Positions 34,886 through 48,800 of a stretch of 64,000 nt of DNA are shown here, piece by piece. The notes below the pieces were generated by a model. It searched no databases, was not told the origin of the DNA, and was given only the letters and a program-made list of their open reading frames with translations. Numbering within the stretch: the first letter of the stretch is position 1; every line of letters starts with the position of its first letter. A program made the translations under genes and the position numbers. This DNA is from Nemertoderma westbladi (lineage: Eukaryota; Xenacoelomorpha; Nemertodermatida; Nemertodermatidae). The stretch spans positions 32,801-96,800 of the forward strand of contig JAUCBJ010003225.1 of assembly GCA_032718475.1 (NCBI GenBank), written 5' to 3'.

Positions 34886-35810
34886 GTCAATTATTTTAGA
34901 ATTGAATTGAATTTCTGAATTTTAGGGGTTACTTGGTTACTTTAACTTACTTTATTACCGTTATTTAAGCAGTAGTCCAACTGATATTGAGACCTAATTG
35001 TTGTATGACAGGCCTACTATTTATAAATCGTTTGAGTTGATTTATAATATATATATACCCGTTTAATGGGTTTTGTCAATATTTGAAATAAATGTTATTA
35101 TTTCTGGGAAGGAGTCACTACACCGAAGCTGTACGCTCTCAGTGAAGTGCTACTTATTGAAACACTAAAACAAATAATCCTACTTTACCTAAGTTACTTA
35201 ATACTACAAATTACGTACAATTCGGGTTGAGATTACAATCTCTAAATAAACACAAAAAAAATTATAAATACACAAATACGAATTTTTTAGGGTAATTTTA
35301 CGAGGAATTTACTAACCAGCCTAACAAAGGGTTAGAATATCTGGTTATTACAACGGACAGGTTACTACGGTATTTGAAAATAATAAGTAGTAGTAAATAT
35401 ACTGCGCTGTCCAGATAGGAAAAATACCACCGTCTGACGACCTATAACCGTATCGCTATAGGTACTACGTTATGTATCACGGAGTGTTCCTACCTGGAAG
35501 TTAATTACTGCGGTCTACCAGAACCAACGTGCCTATTAACCACTTTACAACACAAATATACTGCCTACACACTAATCACCTTCGGAAAGTACTGTACACT
35601 AAACCCTAAATTAGGTACAAGTACTTGTACAACAAATAATTAGTAGTTAAAAATCTCCAGTCTTTACCTACGCCGAGCAGCCCTGATGTAGTACCGGGGT
35701 TAGTTTAACTATAACGGTATGTATAACAAGCACAATTACTGTAGGAATAAACTTGGGGAATGAATGTTGCGAATAATAGCATAAACTCTGAATAATAAAT
35801 ATTACGCTAC

Positions 35811-36390
35811 GCGTACAAACTACTCAAACAAAATGCAGACTAAATACTGACAGACTACTATCAAGCCTAAACAAACCACGGTATGTGCAGACTCCGAAAT
35901 GGTTAGTTAGTATGCGTTCTAACCTAGTAGTACAACTTATTCTTTCACAGGGGGTTTACCTCACAGCACTGGAAGCCCCTACGTTCCCAACTGGCACTTT
36001 ATCGGACATACACTCCACACACACCGAAATTTCTTCAGACCTAGCAACAGCCAGACAACTATCCAGCCTACAAATTATCTAAATAAGAATTATACGCTAC
36101 CTGTACAGACTACACAAGCAAAGTACAGACCAAACGATGGCAGACTACTATCAAGCCTAAATAAACTACAGTATATGCAGACTCCGAAATGATTAGTTAG
36201 TATGCGTTCTAACCTAGTAGTACGACTTATTCTTTCACAGGTGGTTTACCTCACAGCGTTTGAAGCCCCTACGTTCCTAACTAGCACTTTATCGGACAGA
36301 TGCTCTACACACACTGCAATCCGTTCAGACTTAACAACAGTTAGACAACAGTCAAGCCTACAAATTATCTGTACAATCGGAGCAGGCTTA
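35811..36390. repeat. 290-bp tandem duplication in the leader
   Basis: Markers such as GCAGACTCCGAAATG (35887 and 36177) and TTAGTATGCGTTCTAACCTA recur at a 290-bp offset. The whole segment matches with scattered substitutions. Confidence 0.88.
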
Positions 36391-36611
36391 CACGCCTTCT
36401 GCTCAATATTAACCTACAAGTAAATAAAACTGACAGAAATAAGTAAAATCTCAATAAAAAACCAGGGCTGCAGTCCCTGATTAATTATTAAGGCCTACCG
36501 GTATATAACTATCAAAATCGAATAATACTGCTGTACCTGTACTGCTGTAGGTACCGGTCCGGGTGATCAGGCAGTTAGGCCTACAGATTACCGGTCGACC
36601 GGTACTTTCGA

Positions 36612-36636
36612 CTAGATTGCTTACACCGCAATCTAG
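36612..36636. other. Perfect hairpin next to the 5' LTR
   Basis: CTAGATTGC (36612-36620), loop TTACACC, GCAATCTAG (36628-36636). It lies about 16 bp inside the 5' LTR, near the expected primer-binding or packaging region. Confidence 0.75.
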
Positions 36637-36652
36637 AAGCTATATCCGTTAT

Positions 36653-37814
36653 TGTTTGAGCTTTTAAGACCTTTGGCAGTTTAACCTGCCAAATTAGGAT
36701 GTCTTCTAGATAATAGATAGTATTTAGCCTACGACAAATATTTGATACACTACATTAGCCGAAGCCAGTCTATGCGCGATCATTCACCCGCTGGATATAC
36801 CCGGGAGACTGGATTCGGAAGCTTAACTTGATTGGAGGTGTAAGCCTACTGTATTATTCGACTGATCGTAATATATAATCTCTGACAAATATTATTTACT
36901 TTCGGGAAATATTAACAGTTCCTTTAGGACGTGGCGCTCTAAATATATAAACAGAGTTATGACTTAAACCAGACGCAACGGGATGGCTATAGATTCACGT
37001 ATATGGCGCATTCTTTAGGAGATGCTTCGTTATCAATCACAATCATACACAATGCTGCACAATGCTGCACACCAATCTGCCGACCTTCACTAATTTTAGT
37101 CAGATACAAAGAGAATAACAGACAATACATGTAGGGCCTATAAAATAGCATTAGATTCACTTCAAACCACTTAATGTAAGTCGCAATCGTTATATGTATC
37201 CGGTCTCTCTAACCTTTAGTATATCAAGAAGATTGGGGTGTCTGATTGTTTATCAGTATTCCGAATATAATGTTCCATCAACAAATATAATGAATAACCG
37301 ACAGCAAAAGCAGTAATGTTAAGGTATGAATGATTATGTTATGGATAGTTAATATGATTAGTGAGTGAGATAACGGATATACGTTCTATAATTAAGCCTA
37401 CTAATGTTGATGCTAAAGACTGAAACACGGAGGTTCCACGCCGGTGTTGTAGGCTGTGGAAAAATCACATACTGACTCACTTCCCTAGTTTCTATATACC
37501 ATCTCCAACACAGAGGCAAAAAACGCTCTGATTGGTCGACCGAACAACGAGAGAACAAAGAACAAAGAAATGTTCGACATGGCAATATCAGCTGTTAGCC
37601 GTCGTCATGGTAGCCACACTGTTTTCAAGAGTATCCGGCTTATTGCGTCACAAAATTGCGGATTATGTCCGCTAAAGTACACATACAGAAGAAATTACTC
37701 TTTTGTCCTCTAAAACACCAGTACAGTAAGGACACGGCCTTTTTATGCCCAGTAAACCAACTACAGAGTACTTTACGGGGAAAATAACCGGCTAGTTACG
37801 CAAAAGCCTTTACA
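36653..37814 (-). repeat. 5' LTR of the BEL/Pao-type element
   Basis: 1,162 bp, TG..CA ends, aligned over its length with 26404-27570. The two LTRs differ by scattered substitutions and indels, so the insertion is not very recent. It ends TTTACA, followed by the ACTTT duplication. Confidence 0.93.
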
Positions 37815-37819
37815 ACTTT

Positions 37820-38215
37820 TGCCTCAGTTGTGGTATCATGTTGCAGAATCTTTCATATCTTGAGTATCGCCTGATTTACATAGTGATAATAATCGACATA
37901 TTGTACAGTACGTATGGCGAGAAATTAAACTATATTGCATCACCATGAAGGGGTATGAATGGGTAAGGACCATGAAATGCCATGGCGAGACCAGCCGATT
38001 CTTCTTCCAGAGATGAGTTGCTTCAAAGGCTTGAAATTCAATATAACATTATCTCATTATACCCTACTCCTTGCGCAGGACAACCAGTGGCTGACTGTAC
38101 AAGTGATTATAAGGACGACCTGCCTTGCCACTTGGTGATGGTCTCCGTTGGTTGTTGTACCGGTCGTTTTCTCGTAACACATTTCTACTTCCAGCCAACC
38201 TTGCTCTGGTCGTTG
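37820..38215. other. Flanking DNA, nothing recognised
   Basis: Host or older-repeat DNA between the LTR element and the 20-bp satellite. An 82-codon frame (37982-38230) begins MARPADSSSRDELLQRLEIQ, but shows no family signature or splice support. Confidence 0.4.
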
Positions 38216-39040
38216 CCCAGTCGCGTGTAGAATATGGCGCAAAAATACGCGATTAATATTTAGCGAAACAATTAATTTTTGCGCGAAACAATTTATTTTT
38301 GCGCGAAACAATTAATTTTTGCGCGAAACAATTAATTTTTGCGCGAAACAATTAATTTTTGCGCGAAACAATTAATTTTTGCGCGAAACGATTAATTTTT
38401 GCGCGTAACAATTAATTTTTGCGCGAAACGATTAATTTTTGCGCGTAACAATTAATTTTTACGCGAAACAATTAGTTTTCGCGTGTAACAATTAATTTTT
38501 ACGCGAAACAATTAATTTTTACGCGAAACAATAAATTTTTGCGCGAAACAATTAATTTTTGCGCGAAACAATTAATTTTTGCGCCTTAATAATTAATTTT
38601 TGCGCGTAATAATTAATTTTTGCGCGTAACAATTAATTTTTACGCGAAATAATTAATTTTTACGAGAAACAATTAATTTTTACACGAAACAATTAATTTT
38701 TGCGCGAAACGATTAATTTTTGCGCGTAACAATTAATTTTTACGCGAAACAATTAATTTTTGCGTGTAACAATTAATTTTTACGCGAAACAATTAATTTT
38801 TGCGCGAAACAATTAATTTTTGCGCGAAACAATTCGTTTTTGCGCGTAACAATTAATTTTTACGCGAAATAATTAATTTTTACGCGAAACAATTAATTTT
38901 TGCGCGAAACATTAAATTTTTGCGCGAAACAATTAATTTTTGCGCGTAATATTTCGGTCCTATGATACATAAAAAAAATCACCACCAAACAGTGAATAAA
39001 AAAACAAATGTACGCCATAGCGCTGAGCCGTTCATTGTGT
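38216..39040 (-). repeat. 20-bp satellite element, copy 2
   Basis: About 34 units of GCGCGAAACAATTAATTTTT (about 38262-38950), the reverse complement of the 25199 array. The flank 38955-39030 is the inverted counterpart of the leader at 25118-25198 (TCCTATGATACAT, then TGTACGCCATAGCGCTG). It abuts LINE sequence at about 39032. The opposite end (TATGGCGCAAAAA at about 38233) has a partial match to that terminus, hinting at inverted ends. Confidence 0.86.
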
Positions 39041-39412
39041 CACGTACAATGAACTGAACACATCTCCAATCAGTTAATCCAAGTACCAATTAATCTCCCC
39101 TAGCTTGATCCTTGAACGGAACCGCCTCCGCTTTGCAGGACATTGCTTTCGCCGTGAGGACCAGCCAGTGGATAATATTTTGCATTTGCGCCCCCTTGGA
39201 GTGTATAAGCATGATGGGCAACCCATGACTTTCATGAGACGGATGCCCTTGAACACTGCCCTTGAAAATGCGGATGATCTAGCAAATGTCATGGGTTATA
39301 GGGTGTTGTGGCGGCTCAATTTTGTCGACAAGACGGCACAACATTCGTTATATATATATAATACATATATATATAATGCAGCTGCAATGCAGCACGCGTA
39401 GTAGTAGTAGTA
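39032..39412 (+). mobile_element. LINE 3'-end fragment, diverged
   Basis: Matches the last about 370 bp of the LINE family: TTCATTGTGTCACGTACAAT, CGCCTCCGCTTTGCAGGACA, GCAAATGTCATGGGTTATAG, the conserved TGCAGCTGCAATGCAGCACG and a (TAG)n tail. It has more substitutions than the other copies, plus a TATATATA insertion just before the 3' terminus. The first LINE base is next to the 20-bp satellite element. Confidence 0.85.
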
Positions 39413-39644
39413 TATCAAGATGTGAATGTCCCAATATTGAATCCACTCCAATGTTAAGGATTTCGTAGACATCACAAGTCCAAACTCTATAAACTTTATC
39501 TCCATTATTTATTTCCAAACAATGAAGACATGTTATCGCATATGGACGCAATATTAAAGTTTCACTATTTAAGGAGCTACTTTATGACATACATTTAGTA
39601 TCAATATTCAATATTTTAATACGAGTGATATTATTGATCGTTTT
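39413..39644. other. Spacer before the inverted-repeat structure
   Basis: Unique AT-rich sequence. Its last about 25 bp (from about 39622) already resemble part of a decayed satellite monomer (GATATTATTGATCGTTTTAAAT). Confidence 0.5.
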
Positions 39645-39706
39645 AAATTATTTTTGCCATGTTGAATTAATTTCGATTGATATTATTGGTCGTTTTAAAT
39701 AATGTT
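39645..39706 (+). repeat. Left arm of a 19-kb inverted repeat
   Basis: 62 bp that pair, as reverse complement, with 58765-58825 with only a few differences and one 1-bp indel. Shared words include TTTTTGCCATG, TGATATTATTGGTCG-like and GGTCGTTTTAAATAATGTT. The inner half resembles the satellite monomer. Confidence 0.8.
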
Positions 39707-39824
39707 TCAAAAATGCATTATTTTGCTTAATAGTATAGGTTGATTTAAAACATGTTGTCTGTTGAATTATTTTGCTTGATATTTAATTATTTCAACCGAT
39801 AATTATAGAATTATAGGTAGTTTT
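39707..39824 (+). repeat. Decayed satellite monomers at the array edge
   Basis: Two or three degenerate monomers (GAATTATTTTGCTTGATATT; TTATTTCAACCGATAATTAT; TAGTTTTAAATGAGACAGTG) without the TGATCAGCTGACA box of the main array. They bridge the inverted-repeat arm and the homogeneous satellite. Confidence 0.65.
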
Positions 39825-42800
39825 AAATGAGACAGTGAATTATTTCGACCTATAATTATATGTCGTATTAAATGTGATCAGCTGACATTGAATTATTTCG
39901 ACCTATAATTATATGTTGTATTAAATGTGATCAGCTGACATTGAATTATTTCGACCAATAATTATATGTTGTATTAAATGTGATCAGCTGACATTGAATT
40001 ATTTCGACCTATGATTATTGGTCGTATTAAATGTGATCAGCTGACAGTGAATTATTTCCACCTATAATTATATGTTGTAAATGTGATCAGCTGACAGTGA
40101 ATTATTTCAACCTATAATTATTGGTCGTATTAAATGTGATCAGCTGACATTGAATTATTTCCACCTATAATTATATGTTGTATTAAATGTGATCAGCTGA
40201 CAGTGAATTATTTCGACCTATAATTAATTATTGGTCGTATTAAATGTGATCAGCTGACAGTGAATTATTTCCACCTATAATTATATGTTGTAAATGTGAT
40301 CAGCTGACAGTGAATTATTTCCACCTATAATTATTGGTCGTATTAAATGTGATCAGCTGACATTGAATTATTTCGACCTATAATTATATGTTGTAAATGT
40401 GATCAGCTGACAGTGAATTATTTCGACCTATAATTATATGTTGTATTAAATGTGATCAGCTGACAGTGAATTATTTCCACCTATAATTAATTATTGGTCG
40501 TATTAAATGTGATCAGCTGACATTGAATTATTTCGACCAATAATTATATGTTGTATTAAATGTGATCAGCTGACAGTGAATTATTTCGACCAATAATTAT
40601 ATGTTGTATTAAATGTGATCAGCTGACAGTGAATTATTTCCACCTATAATTAATTATTGGTCGTATTAAATGTGATCAGTTGGCATTGAATTATTTCCAC
40701 CTATAATTATATGTTGTATTAAATGTGATCAGCTGACAGTGAATTATTTCCACCTATAATAAATTATTGGTCGTATTAAATGTGATCAGCTGACATTGAT
40801 TTATTTCCACCTATAATTATATGTTGTAAATGTGATCAGCTGACAGTGAATTATTTCCACCTATAATTAATTATTGGTCGTATTAAATGTGATCAGCTGA
40901 CAGTGAATTATTTCCACCTATAATTATATGTTGTAAATGTGATCAGCTGACATTGAATTATTTTGATGTATAATTATATGTTGTAAATGTGATCAGCTGA
41001 CAGTGAATTATTTCCACCTATAATTAATTATTGGTCGTATTAAATGTGATCAGCTGACAGTGAATTATTTCGACCTATAATTATATGTTGTAAATGTGAT
41101 CAGCTGACAGTGAATTATTTCCACCTATAATTAATTATTGGTCGTATTAAATGTGATCAGCTGACATTGAATTATTTCCACCTATAATTATATGTTGTAA
41201 ATGTGATCAGCTGACAGTGAATTATTTCCACCTATAATTAATTATTGGTCGTATTAAATGTGATCAGCTGACAGTGAATTATTTCGACCTATAATTATAT
41301 GTTGTAAATGTGATCAGCTGACAGTGAATTATTTCCACCTATAATTAATTATTGGTCGTATTAAATGTGATCAGCTGACATTGAATTATTTCCACCTATA
41401 ATTATATGTTGTAAATGTGATCAGCTGACAGTGAATTATTTCCACCTATAATTAATTATTGGTCGTATTAAATGTGATCAGCTGACATTGACTTATTTCC
41501 ACCTATAATTATATGTTGTAAATGTGATCAGCTGACAGTGAATTATTTCCACCTATAATTAATTATTGGTCGTATTAAATGTGATCAGCTGACAGTGAAT
41601 TATTTCGACCTATAATTATATGTTGTAAATGTGATCAGCTGACAGTGAATTATTTCCACCTATAATTAATTATTGGTCGTATTAAATGTGATCAGCTGAC
41701 ATTGAATTATTTCCACCTATAATTATATGTTGTAAATGTGATAAGCTGACAGTGAATTATTTCCACCTATAATTAATTATTGGTCGTATTAAATGAGATC
41801 AGCTGACATTGAATTATTTCCACCTATAATTATATGTTGTATTAAATGTGATCAGCTGACATTGAATTATTTCCACCTATAATTAATTATTGTTCGTATT
41901 AAATGTGATCAGCTGACAGTGAATTATTTCCACCTATAATTATATGTTGTATTAAATGTGATCAGCTGACATTTAATTATTTCCACCTATAATTATATGT
42001 TGTAAATGTGATCAGCTGACAGTGAATTATTTCGACCTATAATTATATGTTGTATTAAATGTGATCAGCTGACATTGAATTATTTCCACCTATAATTAAT
42101 TATTGGTCGTATTAAATGTGATCAGCTGACAGTGAATTATTTCGACCTATAATTATATGTTGTAAATGTGATCAGCTGACAGTGAATTATTTCCACCTAT
42201 AATTAATTATTGGTCATATTAAATGTGATCAGCTGACATTGAATTATTTCCACCTATAATTATATGTTGTAAATGTGATCAGCTGACAGTGAATTATTTC
42301 CACCTATAATTAATTATTGGTCGTATTAAATGTGATCAGCTGACATTGAATTATTTCCACCTATAATTATATGTTGTATTAAATGTGATCAGCTGACATT
42401 GAATTATTTCCACCTATAATTAATTATTGGTCGTATTAAATGTGATCAGCTGACATTGAATTATTTCCACCTATAATTATATGTTGTAAATGTGATCAGC
42501 TGACAGTGAATTATTTCCACCTATAATTAATTATTGGTCGTATTAAATGTGATCAGCTGACATTGAATTATTTCCACCTATAATTATATGTTGTATTAAA
42601 TGTGATCAGCTGACATTGAATTATTTCCACCTATAATTAATTATTGGTCGTATTAAATGTGATCAGCTGACAGTGAATTATTTCCACCTATAATTATATG
42701 TTGTATTAAATGTGATCAGCTGACATTTAATTATTTCCACCTATAATTATATGTTGTAAATGTGATCAGCTGACAGTGAATTATTTCCACCTATAATTAT

Positions 42801-45800
42801 TTATTGGTCGTATTAAATGTGATCAGCTGACATTGAATTATTTCCACCTATAATTAATTATTGGTCGTATTAAATGTGATCAGCTGACATTGAATTATTT
42901 CCACCTATAATTATATGTTGTATTAAATGTGATCAGCTGACATTGAATTATTTCGACCTATAATTATATGTTGTAAATGTGATCAGCTGACAGTGAATTA
43001 TTTCCACCTATAATTAATTATTGGTCGTATTAAATGTGATCAGCTGACATTGAATTATTTCCACCTATAATTATATGTTGTATTAAATGTGATCAGCTGA
43101 CATTGAATTATTTCGACCAATAATTATATGTTGTATTAAATGTGATCAGCTGACATTGAATTATTTCCACCTATAATTAATTATTGGTCGTATTAAATGT
43201 GATCAGCTGACATTTAATTATTTCCACCTATAATTATATGTTGTAAATGTGATCAGCTGACATTGAATTATTTCCACCTATAATTAATTATTGGTCGTAT
43301 TAAATGTGATCAGCTGACATTTAATTATTTCCACCTATAATTATATGTTGTAAATGTGATCAGCTGACAGTGAATTATTTCGACCTATAATTATATGTTG
43401 TATTAAATGTGATCAGCTGACATTGAATTATTTCCACCTATAATTAATTATTGGTCGTATTAACTGTGATCAGCTGAGAGTGAATTATTTCGACCTATAA
43501 TTATATGTTGTAAATGTGATCAGCTGACAGTGAATTATTTCCACCTATAATTAATTATTGGTCGTATTAAATGTGATCAGCTGACATTGAATTATTTCCA
43601 CCTATAATTATATGTTGTAAATGTGATCAGCTGACAGTGAATTATTTCCACCTATAATTATATGTTGTAAATGTGATCAGCTGACATTTAATTATTTCCA
43701 CCTATAATTATATGTTGTAAATGTGATCAGCTGACATTGAATTATTTCCACCTATAATTAATTATTGGTCGTATTAAATGTGATCAGCTGACATTGAATT
43801 ATTTCCACCTATATTTATATGTTGTAAATGTGATCAGCTGACATTGAATTATTTCCACCTATAATTATATGTTGTAAATGTGATCAGCTGACATTGAATT
43901 ATTTCCACCTATAATTATATGTTGTATTAAATGTGATCAGCTGACATTGAATTATTTCCACCTATAATTAATTATTGGTCGTATTAAATGTGATCAGCTG
44001 ACATTGAATTATTTCCACCTATAATTATATGTTGTAAATGTGATCAGCTGACAGTGAATTATTTCCACCTATAATTAATTATTGGTCGTATTAAATGTGA
44101 TCAGCTGACATTGAATTATTTCGACCTATAATTATATGTTGTAAATGTGATCAGCTGACATTGAATTATTTCCACCTATAATTATATGTTGTATTAAATG
44201 TGATCAGCTGACATTTAATTATTTCCACCTATAATTATATGTTGTAAATGTGATCAGCTGACAGTGAATTATTTCGACCTATAATTATATGTTGTATTAA
44301 ATGTGATCAGCTGGCATTGAATTATTTCGATGTATAATTATATGTTGTAAATGTGATCAGCTGACAGTGAATTATTTCCACCTATAATTAATTATTGGTC
44401 GTATTAAATGTGATCAGCTGACAGTGAATTATTTCGACCTATAATTATATGTTGTAAATGTGATCAGCTGACAGTGAATTATTTCCACCTATAATTAATT
44501 ATTGGTCGTATTAAATGTGATCAGCTGACATTGAATTATTTCCACCTATAATTATATGTTGTAAATGTGATCAGCTGACAGTGAATTATTTCCAACTATA
44601 ATTAATTATTGGTCGTATTAAATGTGATCAGCTGACAGTGAATTATTTCGACCTATAATTATATGTTGTAAATGTGATCAGCTGACAGTGAATTATTTCC
44701 ACCTATAATTAATTATTGGTCGTATTAAATGTGATCAGCTGACATTGAATTATTTCCACCTATAATTATATGTTGTAAATGTGATCAGCTGACATTGAAT
44801 TATTTCCACCTATAATTATATGTTGTAAATGTGATCAGCTGACAGTGAATTATTTCCACCTATAATTAATTATTGGTCGTATTAAATGTGATCAGCTGAC
44901 ATTGAATTATTTCCACCTATAATTATATGTTGTAAATGTGATCAGCTGACAGTGAATTATTTCCACCTATAATTAATTATTGGTCGTATTAAATGTGATC
45001 AGCTGACAGTGAATTATTTCGACCTATAATTATATGTTGTAAATGTGATCAGCTGACAGTGAATTATTTCCACCTATAATTAATTATTGGTCGTATTAAA
45101 TGTGATCAGCTGACATTGAATTATTTCCACCTATAATTATATGTTGTAAATGTGATCAGCTGACAGTGAATTATTTCCACCTATAATTAATTATTGGTCG
45201 TATTAAATGTGATCAGCTGACATTGAATTATTTCCACCTATAATTATATGTTGTATTAAATGTGATCAGCTGACATTGAATTATTTCCACCTATAATTAA
45301 TTATTGGTCGTATTAAATATGATCAGCTGACATTGAATTATTTCCACCTATAATTATATGTTGTAAATGTGATCAGCTGACAGTGAATTATTTCCACCTA
45401 TAATTAATTATTGGTCGTATTAAATGTGATCAGCTGACAGTGAATTATTTCCACCTATAATTATATGTTGTATTAAATGTGATCAGCTGACATTTAATTA
45501 TTTCCACCTATAATTATATGTTGTAAATGTGATCAGCTGACAGTGAATTATTTCGACCTATAATTATATGTTGTATTAAATGTGATCAGCTGACATTGAA
45601 TTATTTCCACCTATAATTAATTATTGGTCGTATTAAATGTGATCAGCTGACAGTGAATTATTTCGACCTATAATTATATGTTGTAAATGTGATCAGCTGA
45701 CAGTGAATTATTTCCACCTATAATTAATTATTGGTCGTATTAAATGTGATCAGCTGACATTGAAATATTTCCACCTATAATTATATGTTGTAAATGTGAT

Positions 45801-48800
45801 CAGCTGACAGTGAATTATTTCCACCTATAATTAATTATTGGTCGTATTAAATGTGATCAGCTGACATTGAATTATTTCCACCTATAATTATATGTTGTAT
45901 TAAATGTGATCAGCTGACATTGAATTATTTCCACCTATAATTAATTATTGGTCGTATTAAATGTGATCAGCTGACAGTGAATTATTTCCACCTATAATTA
46001 TATGTTGTATTAAATGTGATCAGCTGACATTTAATTATTTCCACCTATAATTATATGTTGTAAATGTGATCAGCTGACAGTGAATTATTTCCACCTATAA
46101 TTAATTATTGGTCGTATTAAATGTGATCAGCTGACATTGAATTATTTCCACCTATAATTATATGTTGTATTAAATGCGATCAGCTGACATTGAATTATTT
46201 CGACCAATAATTATATGTTGTATTAAATGTGATCAGCTGACATTGAATTATTTCCACCTATAATTAATTATTGGTCGTATTAAATGTGATCAGCTGACAT
46301 TTAATTATTTCCACCTATAATTATATGTTGTAAATGTGATCAGCTGACATTGAATTATTTCCACCTATAATTAATTATTGGTCGTATTAAATGTGATCAG
46401 CTCACATTTAATTATTTCCACCTATAATTATATGTTGTAAATGTGATCAGCTGACAGTGAATTATTTCGACCTATAATTATATGTTGTATTAAATGTGAT
46501 CAGCTGACATTGAATTATTTCCACCTATAATTAATTATTGGTCGTATTAAATGTGATCAGCTGAGAGTGAATTATTTCGACCTATAATTATATGTTGTAA
46601 ATGTGATCAGCTGACAGTGAATTATTTCCACCTATAATTAATTATTGGTCGTATTAAATGTGATCAGCTGACATTGAATTATTTCCACCTATAATTATAT
46701 GTTGTAAATGTGATCAGCTGACATTGAATTATTTCGACCTATAATTATATGTTGTAAATGTGATCAGCTGACATTGAATTATTTCCACCTATAATTATAT
46801 GTTGTATTAAATGTGATCAGCTGACATTTAATTATTTCCACCTATAATTATATGTTGTAAATGTGATCAGCTGACAGTGAATTATTTCGACCTATAATTA
46901 TATGTTGTATTAAATGTGATCAGCTGGCATTGAATTATTTCGATGTATAATTATATGTTGTAAATGTGATCAGCTGACAGTGAATTATTTCCACCTATAA
47001 TTAATTATTGGTCGTATTAAATGTGATCAGCTGACAGTGAATTATTTCGACCTATAATTATATGTTGTAAATGTGATCAGCTGACAGTGAATTATTTCCA
47101 CCTATAATTAATTATTGGTCGTATTAAATGTGATCAGCTGACATTGAATTATTTCCACCTATAATTATATGTTGTAAATGTGATCAGCTGACAGTGAATT
47201 ATTTCCAACTATAATTAATTATTGGTCGTATTAAATGTGATCAGCTGACAGTGAATTATTTCGACCTATAATTATATGTTGTAAATGTGATCAGCTGACA
47301 GTGAATTATTTACACCTATAATTAATTATTGGTCGTATTAAATGTGATCAGCTGACAGTGAATTATTTCGACCTATAATTATATGTTGTAAATGTGATCA
47401 GCTGACAGTGAATTATTTCCACCTATAATTAATTATTGGTCGTATTAAATGTGATCAGCTGACATTGAATTATTTCCACCTATAATTATATGTTGTAAAT
47501 GTGATCAGCTGACATTGAATTATTTCCACCTATAATTATATGTTGTAAATGTGATCAGCTGACAGTGAATTATTTCCACCTATAATTAATTATTGGTCGT
47601 ATTAAATGTGATCAGCTGACATTGAATTATTTCCACCTATAATTATATGTTGTAAATGTGATCAGCTGACAGTGAATTATTTCCACCTATAATTAATTAT
47701 TGGTCGTATTAAATGTGATCAGCTGACAGTGAATTATTTCGACCTATAATTATATGTTGTAAATGTGATCAGCTGACAGTGAATTATTTCCACCTATAAT
47801 TAATTATTGGTCGTATTAAATGTGATCAGCTGACATTGAATTATTTCCACCTATAATTATATGTTGTAAATGTGATCAGCTGACAGTGAATTATTTCCAC
47901 CTATAATTAATTATTGGTCGTATTAAATGTGATCAGCTGACATTGAATTATTTCCACCTATAATTATATGTTGTATTAAATGTGATCAGCTGACATTGAA
48001 TTATTTCCACCTATAATTAATTATTGGTCGTATTAAATATGATCAGCTGACATTGAATTATTTCCACCTATAATTATATGTTGTAAATGTGATCAGCTGA
48101 CAGTGAATTATTTCCACCTATAATTAATTATTGGTCGTATTAAATGTGATCAGCTGACAGTGAATTATTTCCACCTATAATTATATGTTGTATTAAATGT
48201 GATCAGCTGACATTTAATTATTTCCACCTATAATTATATGTTGTAAATGTGATCAGCTGACAGTGAATTATTTCGACCTATAATTATATGTTGTATTAAA
48301 TGTGATCAGCTGACATTGAATTATTTCCACCTATAATTAATTATTGGTCGTATTAAATGTGATCAGCTGACAGTGAATTATTTCGACCTATAATTATATG
48401 TTGTAAATGTGATCAGCTGACAGTGAATTATTTCCACCTATAATTAATTATTGGTCGTATTAAATGTGATCAGCTGACATTGAAATATTTCCACCTATAA
48501 TTATATGTTGTAAATGTGATCAGCTGACAGTGAATTATTTCCACCTATAATTAATTATTGGTCGTATTAAATGTGATCAGCTGACATTGAATTATTTCCA
48601 CCTATAATTATATGTTGTATTAAATGTGATCAGCTGACATTGAATTATTTCCACCTATAATTAATTATTGGTCGTATTAAATGTGATCAGCTGACAGTGA
48701 ATTATTTCCACCTATAATTATATGTTGTATTAAATGTGATCAGCTGACATTTAATTATTTCCACCTATAATTATATGTTGTAAATGTGATCAGCTGACAG

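Larger units (their letters stand above)
34493..36652 (-). other. 5' leader of the LTR element
   Basis: About 2.1 kb between the 5' LTR and the Gag start, with no long frame. It holds two tandem repeats (annotated separately) and a hairpin beside the LTR. No standard tRNA 3'-end primer-binding site (TGG..) is visible within the first bases after the LTR, so the primer is unclear. Confidence 0.7.
26404..37814 (-). mobile_element. Complete BEL/Pao-type LTR element, pol-less, with accessory frames
   Basis: Two LTRs (26404-27570 and 36653-37814) start TG and end CA, and are flanked by an identical 5-bp target duplication ACTTT (26399-26403, 37815-37819). Element order on the - strand: 5' LTR; a 2.1-kb leader with tandem repeats; Gag-protease (34492 to 30802); a non-coding gap of about 1.6 kb where reverse transcriptase, RNase H and integrase should be; accessory frames (29165-28356 and about 28300-27649); a purine-rich tract; 3' LTR. 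Assignment to BEL/Pao rests on the DUF1759-like Gag segment, the CCHC array and the retropepsin, and on the 5-bp duplication. Without pol it could move only with help from another element. Gag and protease are frameshifted, so this copy is dead. Confidence 0.88.

Noticed and set aside
37982-38230. Small gene starting MARPADSSSRDELLQRLE
   Set aside because: Single short frame with no family match, splice support or conserved partner; its end runs into the satellite element.
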